A DNA stretch of 64,000 bases from a candidate division WOR-3 bacterium. Lineage in GTDB: Bacteria; Hydrothermota; Tepidihabitantia; Tepidihabitantales; Tepidihabitantaceae. The notes under the pieces are model-generated. The model had not been told where the DNA came from. It worked only from the letters and a program-made list of their open reading frames with translations, and did not search any database. A program made the translations under genes and the position numbers. Of the stretch, positions 32,414-40,439 are shown in pieces. Each line of letters opens with the position of its first letter. Positions within the stretch are counted from its first letter, which is position 1. The stretch is taken from contig JABLXZ010000001.1 in the NCBI GenBank assembly GCA_013177935.1, positions 574,191 to 638,190 on the forward strand. The letters run 5' to 3'.

Positions 32414-35400
32414 ATGAAGCCAGTAGTGGCTCTATTGCTACTCCTTGTCCTCAATATCTCTGCCTGGGCAGGAGAAGAAGATGCAATTGCGTTAGATAGA
32501 CCAATCGCAACTCCGATAAATAAAGCGCACCCAACATTCAGTATATCAACCGACGCCATTACCATCCCCCGCCTTATATCTTATCAGGGAAAACTAACCG
32601 ACACCCTGGGAGTTCCAGTACCGGACGGCAACTACTCATTAACCTTCCGGCTCTACACTCAGGAAACCGGTGGCACCCCTTTCTGGAGCGAAGCTCAGAC
32701 TGTTCCGGTTAGAAACGGGATTTTTTCGGTACTGTTAGGTGCAGCAATACCAATCCCCCAGGTGCCGGACGCCGGCGATTTATACCTAAGTATGCAGGTG
32801 GGCGCAGGTAGTGAATTAACTCCCCGTTTGCGCATTGGTAGTGTTCCCTATGCTTATCTTGCCGAAAGAGCCGGCAACGCCGATGCCTTGCAGGGCAGGG
32901 ACACCACCTACTTTGCCACGGCAACACACACCCATCCTTATGTTGACAGCGCCCGGATTTCCGCAAACACCTACCAGATTGAAGGCAACAACCTCACCAC
33001 CCTTGATGCCCGCTGGATTAACGAAGGACAGGCAAACGCCATCACCAGCGCAATGATTCAGGACAACACAATCCTCCGGGCTGATGTGGCAACAAACTTC
33101 AAGGCACCCTACTCCGACACCGCCGATTATGCCCGAACCGCACCAGCGGTTGACAGCGCCCGGATTGCGGCAAACTCCTATCGCTGGAACAACAACCTCT
33201 GGGGTGCAGTTGACTATCCCAGAGCCGATCGGGCAGACACCGCACTCTATGTTGCCGGTGCCAATGTGGTCGGTGAAGTGGCTTATGCCAACTGGGCAGA
33301 CACCGCCACCACGGTAACCGGCACAATCACCTTTGCCGATTCGGCACGGATTGCGGCAAACAGCCACAAACTGCAGGGAAAGGACACACTCGCCTTGAGC
33401 AGCAAGTTTGTTGACGAAGGACAGACTGCAGGTGGTGACCTGACCGGCACCTATCCAAATCCGACAATCGCCAGCAATGCGATAACATCAGCACAGATAC
33501 AGGATGGCACGATAGCCGCTGCTGACCTGAGCCAGATGGGCGCTGCCAGTGGCCAGGTGTTAAAGTGGACTGGTAGTGCTTGGGCACCGGCAAACGACAG
33601 TGTTGGTCAGGGTGACGACGCCTGGGTGCGTGGTACGCCAGACTCGGTGCTTTATACCATCCGGTATCTGGGAATTGCCCGGGGCGGTGCCAGCAATTAT
33701 CTTTATGGCAACTACCGCTACACCCACACCAACCTTGGCAACGCTTCAACCACTGGAACAAATGGCGAGGATAAATCCTACTGCACAGTGAGCGGCGGCT
33801 ATAACAACAGCGCAAGTAACGATTATTCCACGGTCGCCGGTGGCTTAACCAATACCGCAAGCGGTGCCTACGCCGCAGTTGTTGGAGGGAACGGGAATGT
33901 CGCCGCTGACACTTACGCAATCGTTGCCGGTGGTCGGTTAAATACAGCGAACGAGTTTTCGGCGACTGTTGGTGGTGGCTATCGGAACACAGCAAGTGGT
34001 AGATATGCCACCGTTGCCGGCGGTGAAGCGGATTCCGCAACTGCCGAACACGCAACGGTTGGCGGTGGTTACTATAATAGGGCAACACAGGCTGGAGCGA
34101 CAGTTGCCGGTGGTAACACGAACAGAGCAAGTGGTGTGTTTGCTACAGTTGGTGGTGGTTTCACCAACACCGCCAGCAACACATACGCCCTGGTTGGCGG
34201 CGGTTACTACAATAGTGCATCCGGGTACGCCGCAACCGTTGCCGGCGGCTATAGCAACACCGCAAGCGGTATAAATGCCACAGTTAGCGGCGGATTGTCT
34301 AATGTCGCATCAGACACTTGCGCCCTCGTTGCCGGTGGTTACGGTAATAGCGCGGACAGGTATGCTGCAACGGTTAGTGGCGGCACTAACAACAAAGCAA
34401 GCGGAAGATACGCGACAGTGAGTGGTGGCGGATATGATAGCGCAACTGCCGACTACGCCACAGTTGCCGGCGGCTATTACAACAAGGCGAATGGCAGGTT
34501 CGCAACTGTCTGTGGCGGAAATAATAATCTTGCATCAGACTCTTTTGCCATTGTTGGCGGTGGTGCGCAAAACACCGCAAGCAGGTACGGATCGACAGTT
34601 GGAGGGGGCACTTTCAATTTCGCGAGCGGCAGACTCACCACGATTGGTGGTGGCGGATATGATAGCGCAACTGCCGAATACGCTACGGTTGGAGGTGGCT
34701 ATGCCAACACAGCGAGCGGAAGGTACGCTACGATTGGCGGCGGAAGGAGAAACACCGCAAGAGACACATACGCCATAATTGGTGGTGGTTACTATAATGA
34801 TGCGTTTGAGTACGCCGCAACAATTGGTGGTGGATACGACAACACAGCAAGTGGCAGATACTCTACAGTCGGAGGCGGTAGCATTAACATAGCAAGCGGC
34901 GAATACGCCACCGTTGGCGGGGGAAGAAGCAACTCCGCCGAAACATCCTATGCCACAGTGGCTGGTGGTTTGAACAACGAAGCAAGTAATGAAGCAGCAA
35001 CGGTTGGTGGTGGAGGAGGAAATACTGCCAGCGGTTATGGCGCTACAATTGCAGGAGGGGCATATAATATAGTAAGCGGCAGGTATGCCACGGTTCCAGG
35101 TGGTTATTACAACAACGCTACCGAGTACTGTAGTTTTGCTGCAGGAACATATGCCCGTGCGAACCATACCAACAGTTTCGTATGGGCTGATTCGGCGATT
35201 ACCCCACTTGATTCAGTTTATACCACGGGTCCGAACCAGTTCCGGGTGCGAGCGCGGGGCGGAGTCTGGTTCTTTTCCAACCGCGCAATGACTTCCGGTG
35301 TCTACCTTGCTTCCGGCTCCAACTCCTGGGCATCTGCCTGTGACAGAGCAAACAAAACCGACTTTCAGCCGGTTGACCACAAAGCACTGCTCAAAAAACT

Positions 35401-35641
35401 GGCTACGGTGCCAGTGCACTACTATCGAATGAAAGACCAGCACGACGGCACAAAGCACATCGGACCGGTGGCGCAGGACTTCTATGCCGCTTTCGGCGTT
35501 GGTGAAAACGATAAAAGCATCAATATGGCGGATGCCGATGGTGTGCTCTTCGCGGCAATTCAGGCGCTGTATCAGGAAAACCAGGAACTGCGTCAGGAAC
35601 TGGAACTCCTGAAGGCAAAACTTAACAACCGGGGGCGGTAA
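32414..35641 (+). CDS. Large secreted YadA-head-repeat surface protein with C-terminal S74-type chaperone domain
   Basis: 1075 residues. Order: signal peptide (about 1-19); 'ITIPRLISYQGKLTD' domain (about 45-155), also in the next cassette; a region of short 'DSARI.AN' and 'AITSAQIQDGTI' repeats; the stalk-like 'QVLKWTGSAWAP' segment; 30 uninterrupted 15-residue YadA-head repeats (456-905, consensus YATVGGGYxNTASGR); then a C-terminal domain matching the intramolecular chaperone/peptidase S74 of phage tail fibres ('ACDRANKTDFQPVDHKALLKKL', 'KHIGPVAQDFYAAFG', 'DADGVLFAAIQALYQENQELRQELELLKAKL', a trimer-forming coiled coil). It probably assembles as a trimer. The Ser nucleophile position of S74 is Cys976. 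No CTD sorting domain of its own. Confidence 0.88.
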   Translation: MKPVVALLLLLVLNISAWAGEEDAIALDRPIATPINKAHPTFSISTDAITIPRLISYQGKLTDTLGVPVPDGNYSLTFRLYTQETGGTPFWSEAQTVPVRNGIFSVLLGAAIPIPQVPDAGDLYLSMQVGAGSELTPRLRIGSVPYAYLAERAGNADALQGRDTTYFATATHTHPYVDSARISANTYQIEGNNLTTLDARWINEGQANAITSAMIQDNTILRADVATNFKAPYSDTADYARTAPAVDSARIAANSYRWNNNLWGAVDYPRADRADTALYVAGANVVGEVAYANWADTATTVTGTITFADSARIAANSHKLQGKDTLALSSKFVDEGQTAGGDLTGTYPNPTIASNAITSAQIQDGTIAAADLSQMGAASGQVLKWTGSAWAPANDSVGQGDDAWVRGTPDSVLYTIRYLGIARGGASNYLYGNYRYTHTNLGNASTTGTNGEDKSYCTVSGGYNNSASNDYSTVAGGLTNTASGAYAAVVGGNGNVAADTYAIVAGGRLNTANEFSATVGGGYRNTASGRYATVAGGEADSATAEHATVGGGYYNRATQAGATVAGGNTNRASGVFATVGGGFTNTASNTYALVGGGYYNSASGYAATVAGGYSNTASGINATVSGGLSNVASDTCALVAGGYGNSADRYAATVSGGTNNKASGRYATVSGGGYDSATADYATVAGGYYNKANGRFATVCGGNNNLASDSFAIVGGGAQNTASRYGSTVGGGTFNFASGRLTTIGGGGYDSATAEYATVGGGYANTASGRYATIGGGRRNTARDTYAIIGGGYYNDAFEYAATIGGGYDNTASGRYSTVGGGSINIASGEYATVGGGRSNSAETSYATVAGGLNNEASNEAATVGGGGGNTASGYGATIAGGAYNIVSGRYATVPGGYYNNATEYCSFAAGTYARANHTNSFVWADSAITPLDSVYTTGPNQFRVRARGGVWFFSNRAMTSGVYLASGSNSWASACDRANKTDFQPVDHKALLKKLATVPVHYYRMKDQHDGTKHIGPVAQDFYAAFGVGENDKSINMADADGVLFAAIQALYQENQELRQELELLKAKLNNRGR
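33779..35128 (+). repeat. Thirty in-frame 45-bp repeats (YadA head repeats)
   Basis: Exactly 1350 bases = 30 units of 15 codons without a gap, encoding Y/F/A-A-T-V-G/A-G-G-x-x-N-T-A-S-G-x. Units 13, 18 and 23 (A-L/I-V after Asp-Thr/Ser), 14, 19, 24 and 29, and the 'GYDSATA' units 15 and 20 recur every five units, suggesting a five-unit (225-bp) higher-order duplication. Confidence 0.9.
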
Positions 35642-36165
35642 TGAAGTACGCGCTTCTTCTACTCGCGCTGACATTTCTTTCTCTTTCTGCCCAGCCTTAT
35701 CGGTGTGACTGGAGTGTGAGCGGGATTGGCGGCGGTGATATGAGCGGTGGCAACATTCGTTCATCGGTTACCGCGGGTCAGACTGCGATTGGCAGGCTTA
35801 CCGGTACCAATCTTTTTGCCCTGATTGGCTTCTGGCAGCCTGATGTCCAGGTGGGCATTGCCGAAGAGCAGGAGTCGGTTGTAGGGGTGGGATTAAAGAC
35901 CAGCCTGGCGCGGCTACCCAATCCGTCTCGTTTGCCATTGCGGCTTGCCTATTCACTCGCTCAAAAGGCGGATGTCCGGCTTGAGATTTTTGACCTTACC
36001 GGCAGACTAATTGCCCGACCGGTGAACTCCTTTCAGAATCCGGGCAGATACAGCGTGCTCTGGAACGGCAGGGACACAAAGGGCAGAAAACTGCCCTGTG
36101 GTGTGTACTTCTTGCGGTTTAGGGCAGGCGAGCATCAAGAGAAACGAAAACTCATCATCCACTAA
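35641..36165 (+). CDS. Small secreted CTD protein, cassette 1
   Basis: 174 residues: signal peptide (about 1-17), a 60-residue domain 'YRCDWSVSGIGGGDMSGGNIRSSVTAGQTAIGRL...LIGFWQ' (a 'GQ.aiG ... GFW' module common beside such surface proteins), then a type IX-like sorting domain ('LPNPSRLPLRLAYSL', 'LEIFDLTGRLIARPV', 'PCGVYFLRFRAGEHQEKRKLII'). ATG overlaps the stop of the large repeat protein (TAATG), so the two are translationally coupled and likely partners. The large protein has no sorting domain, so this small one could anchor or escort it. Near-identical to the gene at 38378. Confidence 0.85.
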   Translation: MKYALLLLALTFLSLSAQPYRCDWSVSGIGGGDMSGGNIRSSVTAGQTAIGRLTGTNLFALIGFWQPDVQVGIAEEQESVVGVGLKTSLARLPNPSRLPLRLAYSLAQKADVRLEIFDLTGRLIARPVNSFQNPGRYSVLWNGRDTKGRKLPCGVYFLRFRAGEHQEKRKLIIH

Positions 36166-36213
36166 CCGAGCCATCACAACCTGACAGACAGGGCGGTAAA
36201 CCCCGTCCTGCCT
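35698..36213 (+). repeat. Long direct repeat, copy 1 (small CTD gene plus downstream hairpin)
   Basis: This segment recurs at 38439-38959. Over about 320 bp in the middle of the gene (from roughly 35735) I see no difference. Similarity continues past the stop codon through the hairpin, so the duplicated unit includes the transcription end. Confidence 0.85.
36189..36213 (+). terminator. Hairpin after cassette 1
   Basis: AGGGCGG ... CCGTCCT with one G-T pair and a short loop, followed by GCCTTACTTTC. It is the diverged counterpart of the 11-bp hairpin after cassette 2. Confidence 0.45.
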
Positions 36214-36240
36214 TACTTTCTAACTGATACCGAATCGGCA

Positions 36241-36268
36241 TTGACATAAACCTGTAATCGTTTACAAT
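36241..36268 (+). promoter_or_regulatory. Promoter of the second surface-protein cassette
   Basis: TTGACA 36241-36246, 16 bp, TACAAT 36263-36268. It gives a leader of about 100 bases ending in AAAGGAGG before ATG 36374. Confidence 0.6.
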
Positions 36269-36373
36269 TTATTTAGAGGCTCTGGAAGAGATGCAACAGG
36301 TCCGGTCTCAGTGTCCCTTCCACTGCACAGGAAAAAAAGGAGTTATATAACCCATCCAAGAAAGGAGGAAAAG

Positions 36374-38374
36374 ATGAAAAACATAACTCCTTTTTTATCT
36401 CTTACCCTGTGCCTGTTTACTCTCGCAATGGCACAAGATGACACCAAGGATGCAATAGTAGTAAGCACGGTGGTAAAACAGGAGCCTGTGCTTCTTGCCG
36501 ACCAGATTACCATTCCTAACCTTATCTCCTATCAGGGGAGACTGACCGACAACTCAGGCAATCCGGTTCCAGACTCAACATATTCCATCACCTTCAGGCT
36601 CTTCACCACACCCACTGGTGGCACCGCATTCTGGAACGAGACCCAGACCGATGTTTCCACCCGTTCTGGTTTATTCAACTGCCTGCTTGGAGATATCACG
36701 CCGATTCCGTATATTCCTGAAGGTGGTAGTGTCTATCTTGAGATGCAGGTCAACCCTTATGCGCCGATGAGTCCAAGGATTCGGCTGGTGAGTGCAGCCT
36801 ATGCCTATCTTGCGCGTAAGTCTGATAGTGCCAACTATGCGACCAATGCCCAGCCAAGTGGACCTGCTGGTGGTGACCTTACTGGAACATATCCCAACCC
36901 CACGATTGCTAACAATGCGATAACATCGGCAAAGATTCAGGATGGCACGATTGCCAATGCTGACCTTGCCAGTAATGCGGTCACGAGTGATAAGGTTCTT
37001 GATGGCACAATCACCGTTGCCGATATCCGGGATACAACAATAACCGCAGCCAAACTCAAGGACGGTGCGGTAACATCGGCAAAGATTCTTGATGCAACGA
37101 TTGTGGCAGCAGACCTCAATCAGATGGGCGCTTCCAGCGGTCAGGTGTTGAAGTGGACAGGTAGCGCGTGGGCACCAGGGAATGACAGTGTTGGTCAGGG
37201 TGATAACGCCTGGGTGCGTGGCACACCGGACTCGGTGCTTTATACTATTCGGCAATTAGGAATTGCCCGTGGCGGTTCAAACAATATGCTTTATGGAACC
37301 TACCGTTTCACTCATACCAACCTTGGAGTTGCCTGCACCACTGGAACAATCTCACAGTACTCCTCTTACTCCACGGTTGCCGGCGGATATAGGAACAAGG
37401 CAGGTGGCGATGGTGCCACGGTTGGCGGCGGGGCTCGCAATTCGGTAAATAACAATTATGCCACGGTTGGCGGCGGGAGGTTCAACACGGCAAGTGGCGA
37501 TGATGCCGTAGTTGGCGGCGGGAGGTTCAACACGGCAAGTGGCTATGCTGCCACGGTTGGCGGCGGGTATGCGGACACCGCAAGTGGCGACTATGCCACG
37601 GTTGGCGGCGGGAGGTTCAACACGGCAAGTGGCACTTATGCCACGGTTGGCGGTGGGGACCAAAACATGGCGAGTGGCTGGTGTGCCACGGTTGCTGGCG
37701 GGCGCGAGGACACATCTGCTGGTAATTACAGTTTTACAACCAATAATAACTCGGTTGTTCCCGGTAGTTACTCCAACTCCGCCGCATTCAACGGTCAGAC
37801 CGCCACCGCATCAGACCAGACCAGAGTCGGTATATTGTCCAAAGCATCAGGGTCATTTACCATTGACCATCCGCTTGACCCCTATGGTAAGATTCTCAAC
37901 CACTACTTCATTGAAGGTCCGGAGATGCTGAATATCTATCGTGGTAGCGTTGTCCTTGATGCTAAAGGCAGGGCAGAGGTAATGTTGCCGGACTACTTTG
38001 AAGCGCTCAATAGAAACCCGCACATCCAACTTACCGGTGTTGGCAGTGCTGATGTCGTCTATGTTGCCGAAAAGATATCGGGTAATCGTTTTGTGATTGG
38101 CGGCAAGCCGGGAATGGAAGTTTACTGGCTTGTTACCGGTGAGCGCAAGGATGTCTCGGCAGAAGTCACCAGGCGGATGATGCCGGTTGAGCAACCCAAG
38201 ACCGGAGAACTTGCCGGCAGGATGCTGGATGATGAGTTCCTTGCCGGCTGTATGGAGCAACTGGAGCGTGAGGGCAAGGCATCAGGTATTGACTTCCGCA
38301 CCCCTGGCGGCAGACAGCGCTATGAGCGGATGAAAAGGGCGCTGCAGGAAAAGCCCGAAGAGATAAGGAGGTAA
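36374..38374 (+). CDS. Secreted YadA-head-repeat surface protein, second cassette
   Basis: 666 residues. Start ATG 36374, after AAAGGAGG, gives a clean signal peptide (MKNITPFLSL..., about 20 residues); an upstream in-frame ATG at 36311 lies in the leader. Domains: 'ITIPNLISYQGRLTD' (about 40-145), 'GGDLTGTYPNPTIANNAITSAKIQDGTI' repeats, the shared 'QVLKWTGSAWAP' segment, eight YadA-head repeats (332-451), then a different C-terminal domain ('SFTIDHPLDPYGKILNHYFIEGPEMLNIYRG', 'VYVAEKISGNRFVIGGKPGMEVYWLVTGER') with a charged helical tail. Homologous to the 32414 product at both ends of the N-terminal half, but the S74 chaperone is replaced. Confidence 0.87.
   Translation: MKNITPFLSLTLCLFTLAMAQDDTKDAIVVSTVVKQEPVLLADQITIPNLISYQGRLTDNSGNPVPDSTYSITFRLFTTPTGGTAFWNETQTDVSTRSGLFNCLLGDITPIPYIPEGGSVYLEMQVNPYAPMSPRIRLVSAAYAYLARKSDSANYATNAQPSGPAGGDLTGTYPNPTIANNAITSAKIQDGTIANADLASNAVTSDKVLDGTITVADIRDTTITAAKLKDGAVTSAKILDATIVAADLNQMGASSGQVLKWTGSAWAPGNDSVGQGDNAWVRGTPDSVLYTIRQLGIARGGSNNMLYGTYRFTHTNLGVACTTGTISQYSSYSTVAGGYRNKAGGDGATVGGGARNSVNNNYATVGGGRFNTASGDDAVVGGGRFNTASGYAATVGGGYADTASGDYATVGGGRFNTASGTYATVGGGDQNMASGWCATVAGGREDTSAGNYSFTTNNNSVVPGSYSNSAAFNGQTATASDQTRVGILSKASGSFTIDHPLDPYGKILNHYFIEGPEMLNIYRGSVVLDAKGRAEVMLPDYFEALNRNPHIQLTGVGSADVVYVAEKISGNRFVIGGKPGMEVYWLVTGERKDVSAEVTRRMMPVEQPKTGELAGRMLDDEFLAGCMEQLEREGKASGIDFRTPGGRQRYERMKRALQEKPEEIRR
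37367..37726 (+). repeat. Eight in-frame 45-bp repeats (YadA head repeats)
   Basis: 360 bases, 8 units of 15 codons. Several units share the almost identical stretch GGCGGGAGGTTCAACACGGC, indicating recent expansion, unlike the more diverged 30-unit array upstream. Confidence 0.88.
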
Positions 38375-38377
38375 GGT

Positions 38378-38911
38378 ATGGCGCGTATTGGCGCCTGTTT
38401 AGCATCGGTACTACTCTCTTTCGTTTTGGTATCTGCCCAGCCCTACCGGTGTGACTGGAGTGTAAACGGGATTGGCGGTGGTGATATGAGCGGTGGCAAC
38501 ATTCGTTCATCGGTTACCGCGGGTCAGACTGCGATTGGCAGGCTTACCGGTACCAATCTTTTTGCCCTGATTGGCTTCTGGCAGCCTGATGTCCAGGTGG
38601 GCATTGCCGAAGAGCAGGAGTCGGTTGTAGGGGTGGGATTAAAGACCAGCCTGGCGCGGCTACCCAATCCGTCTCGTTTGCCATTGCGGCTTGCCTATTC
38701 ACTCGCTCAAAAGGCGGATGTCCGGCTTGAGATTTTTGACCTTACCGGCAGACTAATTGCCCGACCGGTGAACTCCTTTCAGAATCCGGGCAGATACAGC
38801 GTACTCTGGAACGGCAGGGACACAAAGGGCAGAAAACTGCCCTGTGGTGTGTACTTCTTGCGGTTTAGGGCAGGCGAGCATCAGGAAAAGAGAAAACTCA
38901 TCCTGCAATAG
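38378..38911 (+). CDS. Small secreted CTD protein, cassette 2
   Basis: 177 residues. Signal peptide differs from copy 1 (MARIGACLASVLLSF...), but from 'PYRCDWSV' onward the two proteins differ at only a handful of residues near the two ends. GQ...GFW module followed by the sorting domain. Own ribosome site (AAGGAGG), three bases after the stop of the large protein. The DNA identity in the middle exceeds that of the neighbouring large genes, which suggests gene conversion or a very recent duplication. Confidence 0.85.
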   Translation: MARIGACLASVLLSFVLVSAQPYRCDWSVNGIGGGDMSGGNIRSSVTAGQTAIGRLTGTNLFALIGFWQPDVQVGIAEEQESVVGVGLKTSLARLPNPSRLPLRLAYSLAQKADVRLEIFDLTGRLIARPVNSFQNPGRYSVLWNGRDTKGRKLPCGVYFLRFRAGEHQEKRKLILQ

Positions 38912-38959
38912 CCAAGCCATCACAACCTAACAGGCAGGGCGGTAAACCCCGCCCTGCCT
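38439..38959 (+). repeat. Long direct repeat, copy 2
   Basis: Counterpart of 35698-36213, covering most of the small CTD gene and the downstream hairpin. Confidence 0.85.
38932..38959 (+). terminator. Hairpin terminator after cassette 2
   Basis: AGGCAGGGCGG (38932-38942), 6-base loop, CCGCCCTGCCT (38949-38959): 11-bp perfect GC-rich stem followed by ATTTTG. The opposing gene ends 30 bases further, so it may serve both strands. Confidence 0.6.
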
Positions 38960-38988
38960 ATTTTGCTGGCTGGAGGATAATCGCGGAG

Positions 38989-40437
38989 TTATTTTACAAC
39001 CGTCAGCCGCTTTTTCTCCATACCGTATTTTGTTTGTACCATCAACATATAGGTCCCTGTTGTGAGGCAGTTTATCGCAAAACGGTGTGTCCCTTCTAAC
39101 AGATAACCGTTATAAACATCGGACACCTTCCTGCCAGTCATATCCCAGAGCGTAAGCTGGTATTCTCCTGAACGATAAGCCAATAGCCGAACTGGCTCTC
39201 CGCGCCGTAATAGGCTTGGGCTCAAAAGGCGTAAAGTTGCACTCGGTGCCGAGGTAGCGATTGGGACACCAATTCCAGAGGGGTATCGGATTTTCATTGC
39301 TAAAAAATCGCTGGGGTCATAGTTTTCATTGTAGACCTGGCCAAATGCGTATAGCACCCCTGATGACGGGGTAGCAATATCGGTAAAACCGCAACTGTAA
39401 GGTTCGGGGCAGTACAGCCAGTGCCATTCTTGTGTTCCGTCTGTTTGGTAATTGATGAGAAGGGCATTTGATGAATAACCCAAGCTGTCATATGCACTGC
39501 CCGCCACGATAAGTTTGCCCAAACTGTCGTATATAATAGCCGAACCCTCGGAGCAATCATCAAACCCAGTGAGGCGCACCCACAAAAACTCTCCATCCGG
39601 ACTATACTTGAAGGTAACACAGGAATCTGGAACAATCCAGCCGTTTAAATACTGACACGCGTCACCGGTCCCATATACATTACCGAAATAGTCCACCGCA
39701 ACACCAGCGCCCCAGTCCTCATTTTTGACATTTAAACGCCGGGTCCAGATAGTATCCCCATTTCTGGTAAACTTGGCGATAAAAAAGTCGAAGGTCCAGT
39801 ATTCCCAACTGCCGATAGTTCCGCATCCCACTATATTGCCGTCCGGTGTCAAGGCAAGAGCATTTATGCCCTCGCAATCGTTTCCGAAATCGTAGGTCCG
39901 TGACCAGAGCAAGTTGCCATTGGCGTCGTATTTACGTAGTAACCAATCTTCATTTCCTCTAACTTCAGTAATACCGCTGGCATAGATATTGAGCGATTCA
40001 TCAATGGTCACACCCATAAAATAAGACCGGTAGTTTGCTGGGTTTGTGTCAGAACGAACCCACAGCAGGTTACCATTCCGGTCGTATTTGATCAACTCAC
40101 ATCCGGTTGAAGGGTAATAGTAGCCGGCAACTACTACTCCCCCTTCATTACCGACAGCACAACGATTACACACATCGTCTTTTTCGCTGTCATAAGTGCG
40201 GGTCCAGAGCGTTTCACCGTCCGGAGTGTACTTAATAATGGTAATTACCGGGTTTGTACCCACATTATCGTCCGAAGTCTGGCCACATAAAATCACATTA
40301 CCCCAGGGGTCAATTGCACCCGAGGGCCAGTGATCATACTTACCAGTGTCGTAAGAGGTTACCCATTCAATCTGTTGAGCAGAAACCGCAAATACTGCAA
40401 TCGAGAAGGGCACTATTAAGGACGCCCAGGATGTCAT
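38989..40437 (-). CDS. Secreted beta-propeller (SBBP-like) protein with sorting domain
   Basis: 482 residues: signal peptide (about 1-20), then about seven repeats of the form 'KYdxNGxxLWxRtyd...D..ega.aia.D..gNiy..G' ('KYDRNGNLLWVRSD', 'KYDANGNLLWSRTYD', 'KFTRNGDTIWTRRL', 'KYSPDGEFLWVRL'), a beta-propeller of unknown ligand. The final 90 residues form a sorting domain ('LWDMTGRKVSDVY', 'TTGTYMLMVQTKYGMEKKRLTVV'). The start lies two bases after the stop of the frameshifted gene upstream, so they form one operon. Confidence 0.85.
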   Translation of the reverse strand: MTSWASLIVPFSIAVFAVSAQQIEWVTSYDTGKYDHWPSGAIDPWGNVILCGQTSDDNVGTNPVITIIKYTPDGETLWTRTYDSEKDDVCNRCAVGNEGGVVVAGYYYPSTGCELIKYDRNGNLLWVRSDTNPANYRSYFMGVTIDESLNIYASGITEVRGNEDWLLRKYDANGNLLWSRTYDFGNDCEGINALALTPDGNIVGCGTIGSWEYWTFDFFIAKFTRNGDTIWTRRLNVKNEDWGAGVAVDYFGNVYGTGDACQYLNGWIVPDSCVTFKYSPDGEFLWVRLTGFDDCSEGSAIIYDSLGKLIVAGSAYDSLGYSSNALLINYQTDGTQEWHWLYCPEPYSCGFTDIATPSSGVLYAFGQVYNENYDPSDFLAMKIRYPSGIGVPIATSAPSATLRLLSPSLLRRGEPVRLLAYRSGEYQLTLWDMTGRKVSDVYNGYLLEGTHRFAINCLTTGTYMLMVQTKYGMEKKRLTVVK

Positions 40438-40439
40438 TG

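Noticed and set aside
33779-35128. Possible CRISPR array
   Set aside because: The 45-bp periodic repeats are in frame, have no unique spacers and encode a clear YadA-head protein repeat.
33327-35167. Long minus-strand open frames (267 and 210 codons) opposite the repeat region
   Set aside because: They are shadows of the regular 45-bp repeats; their translations are Arg/His/Cys-rich low complexity with no start signals.
32414-38911. Prophage tail-fibre module
   Set aside because: The S74 domain is phage-like, but there are no other phage genes, and signal peptides and sorting domains argue for cellular surface proteins.
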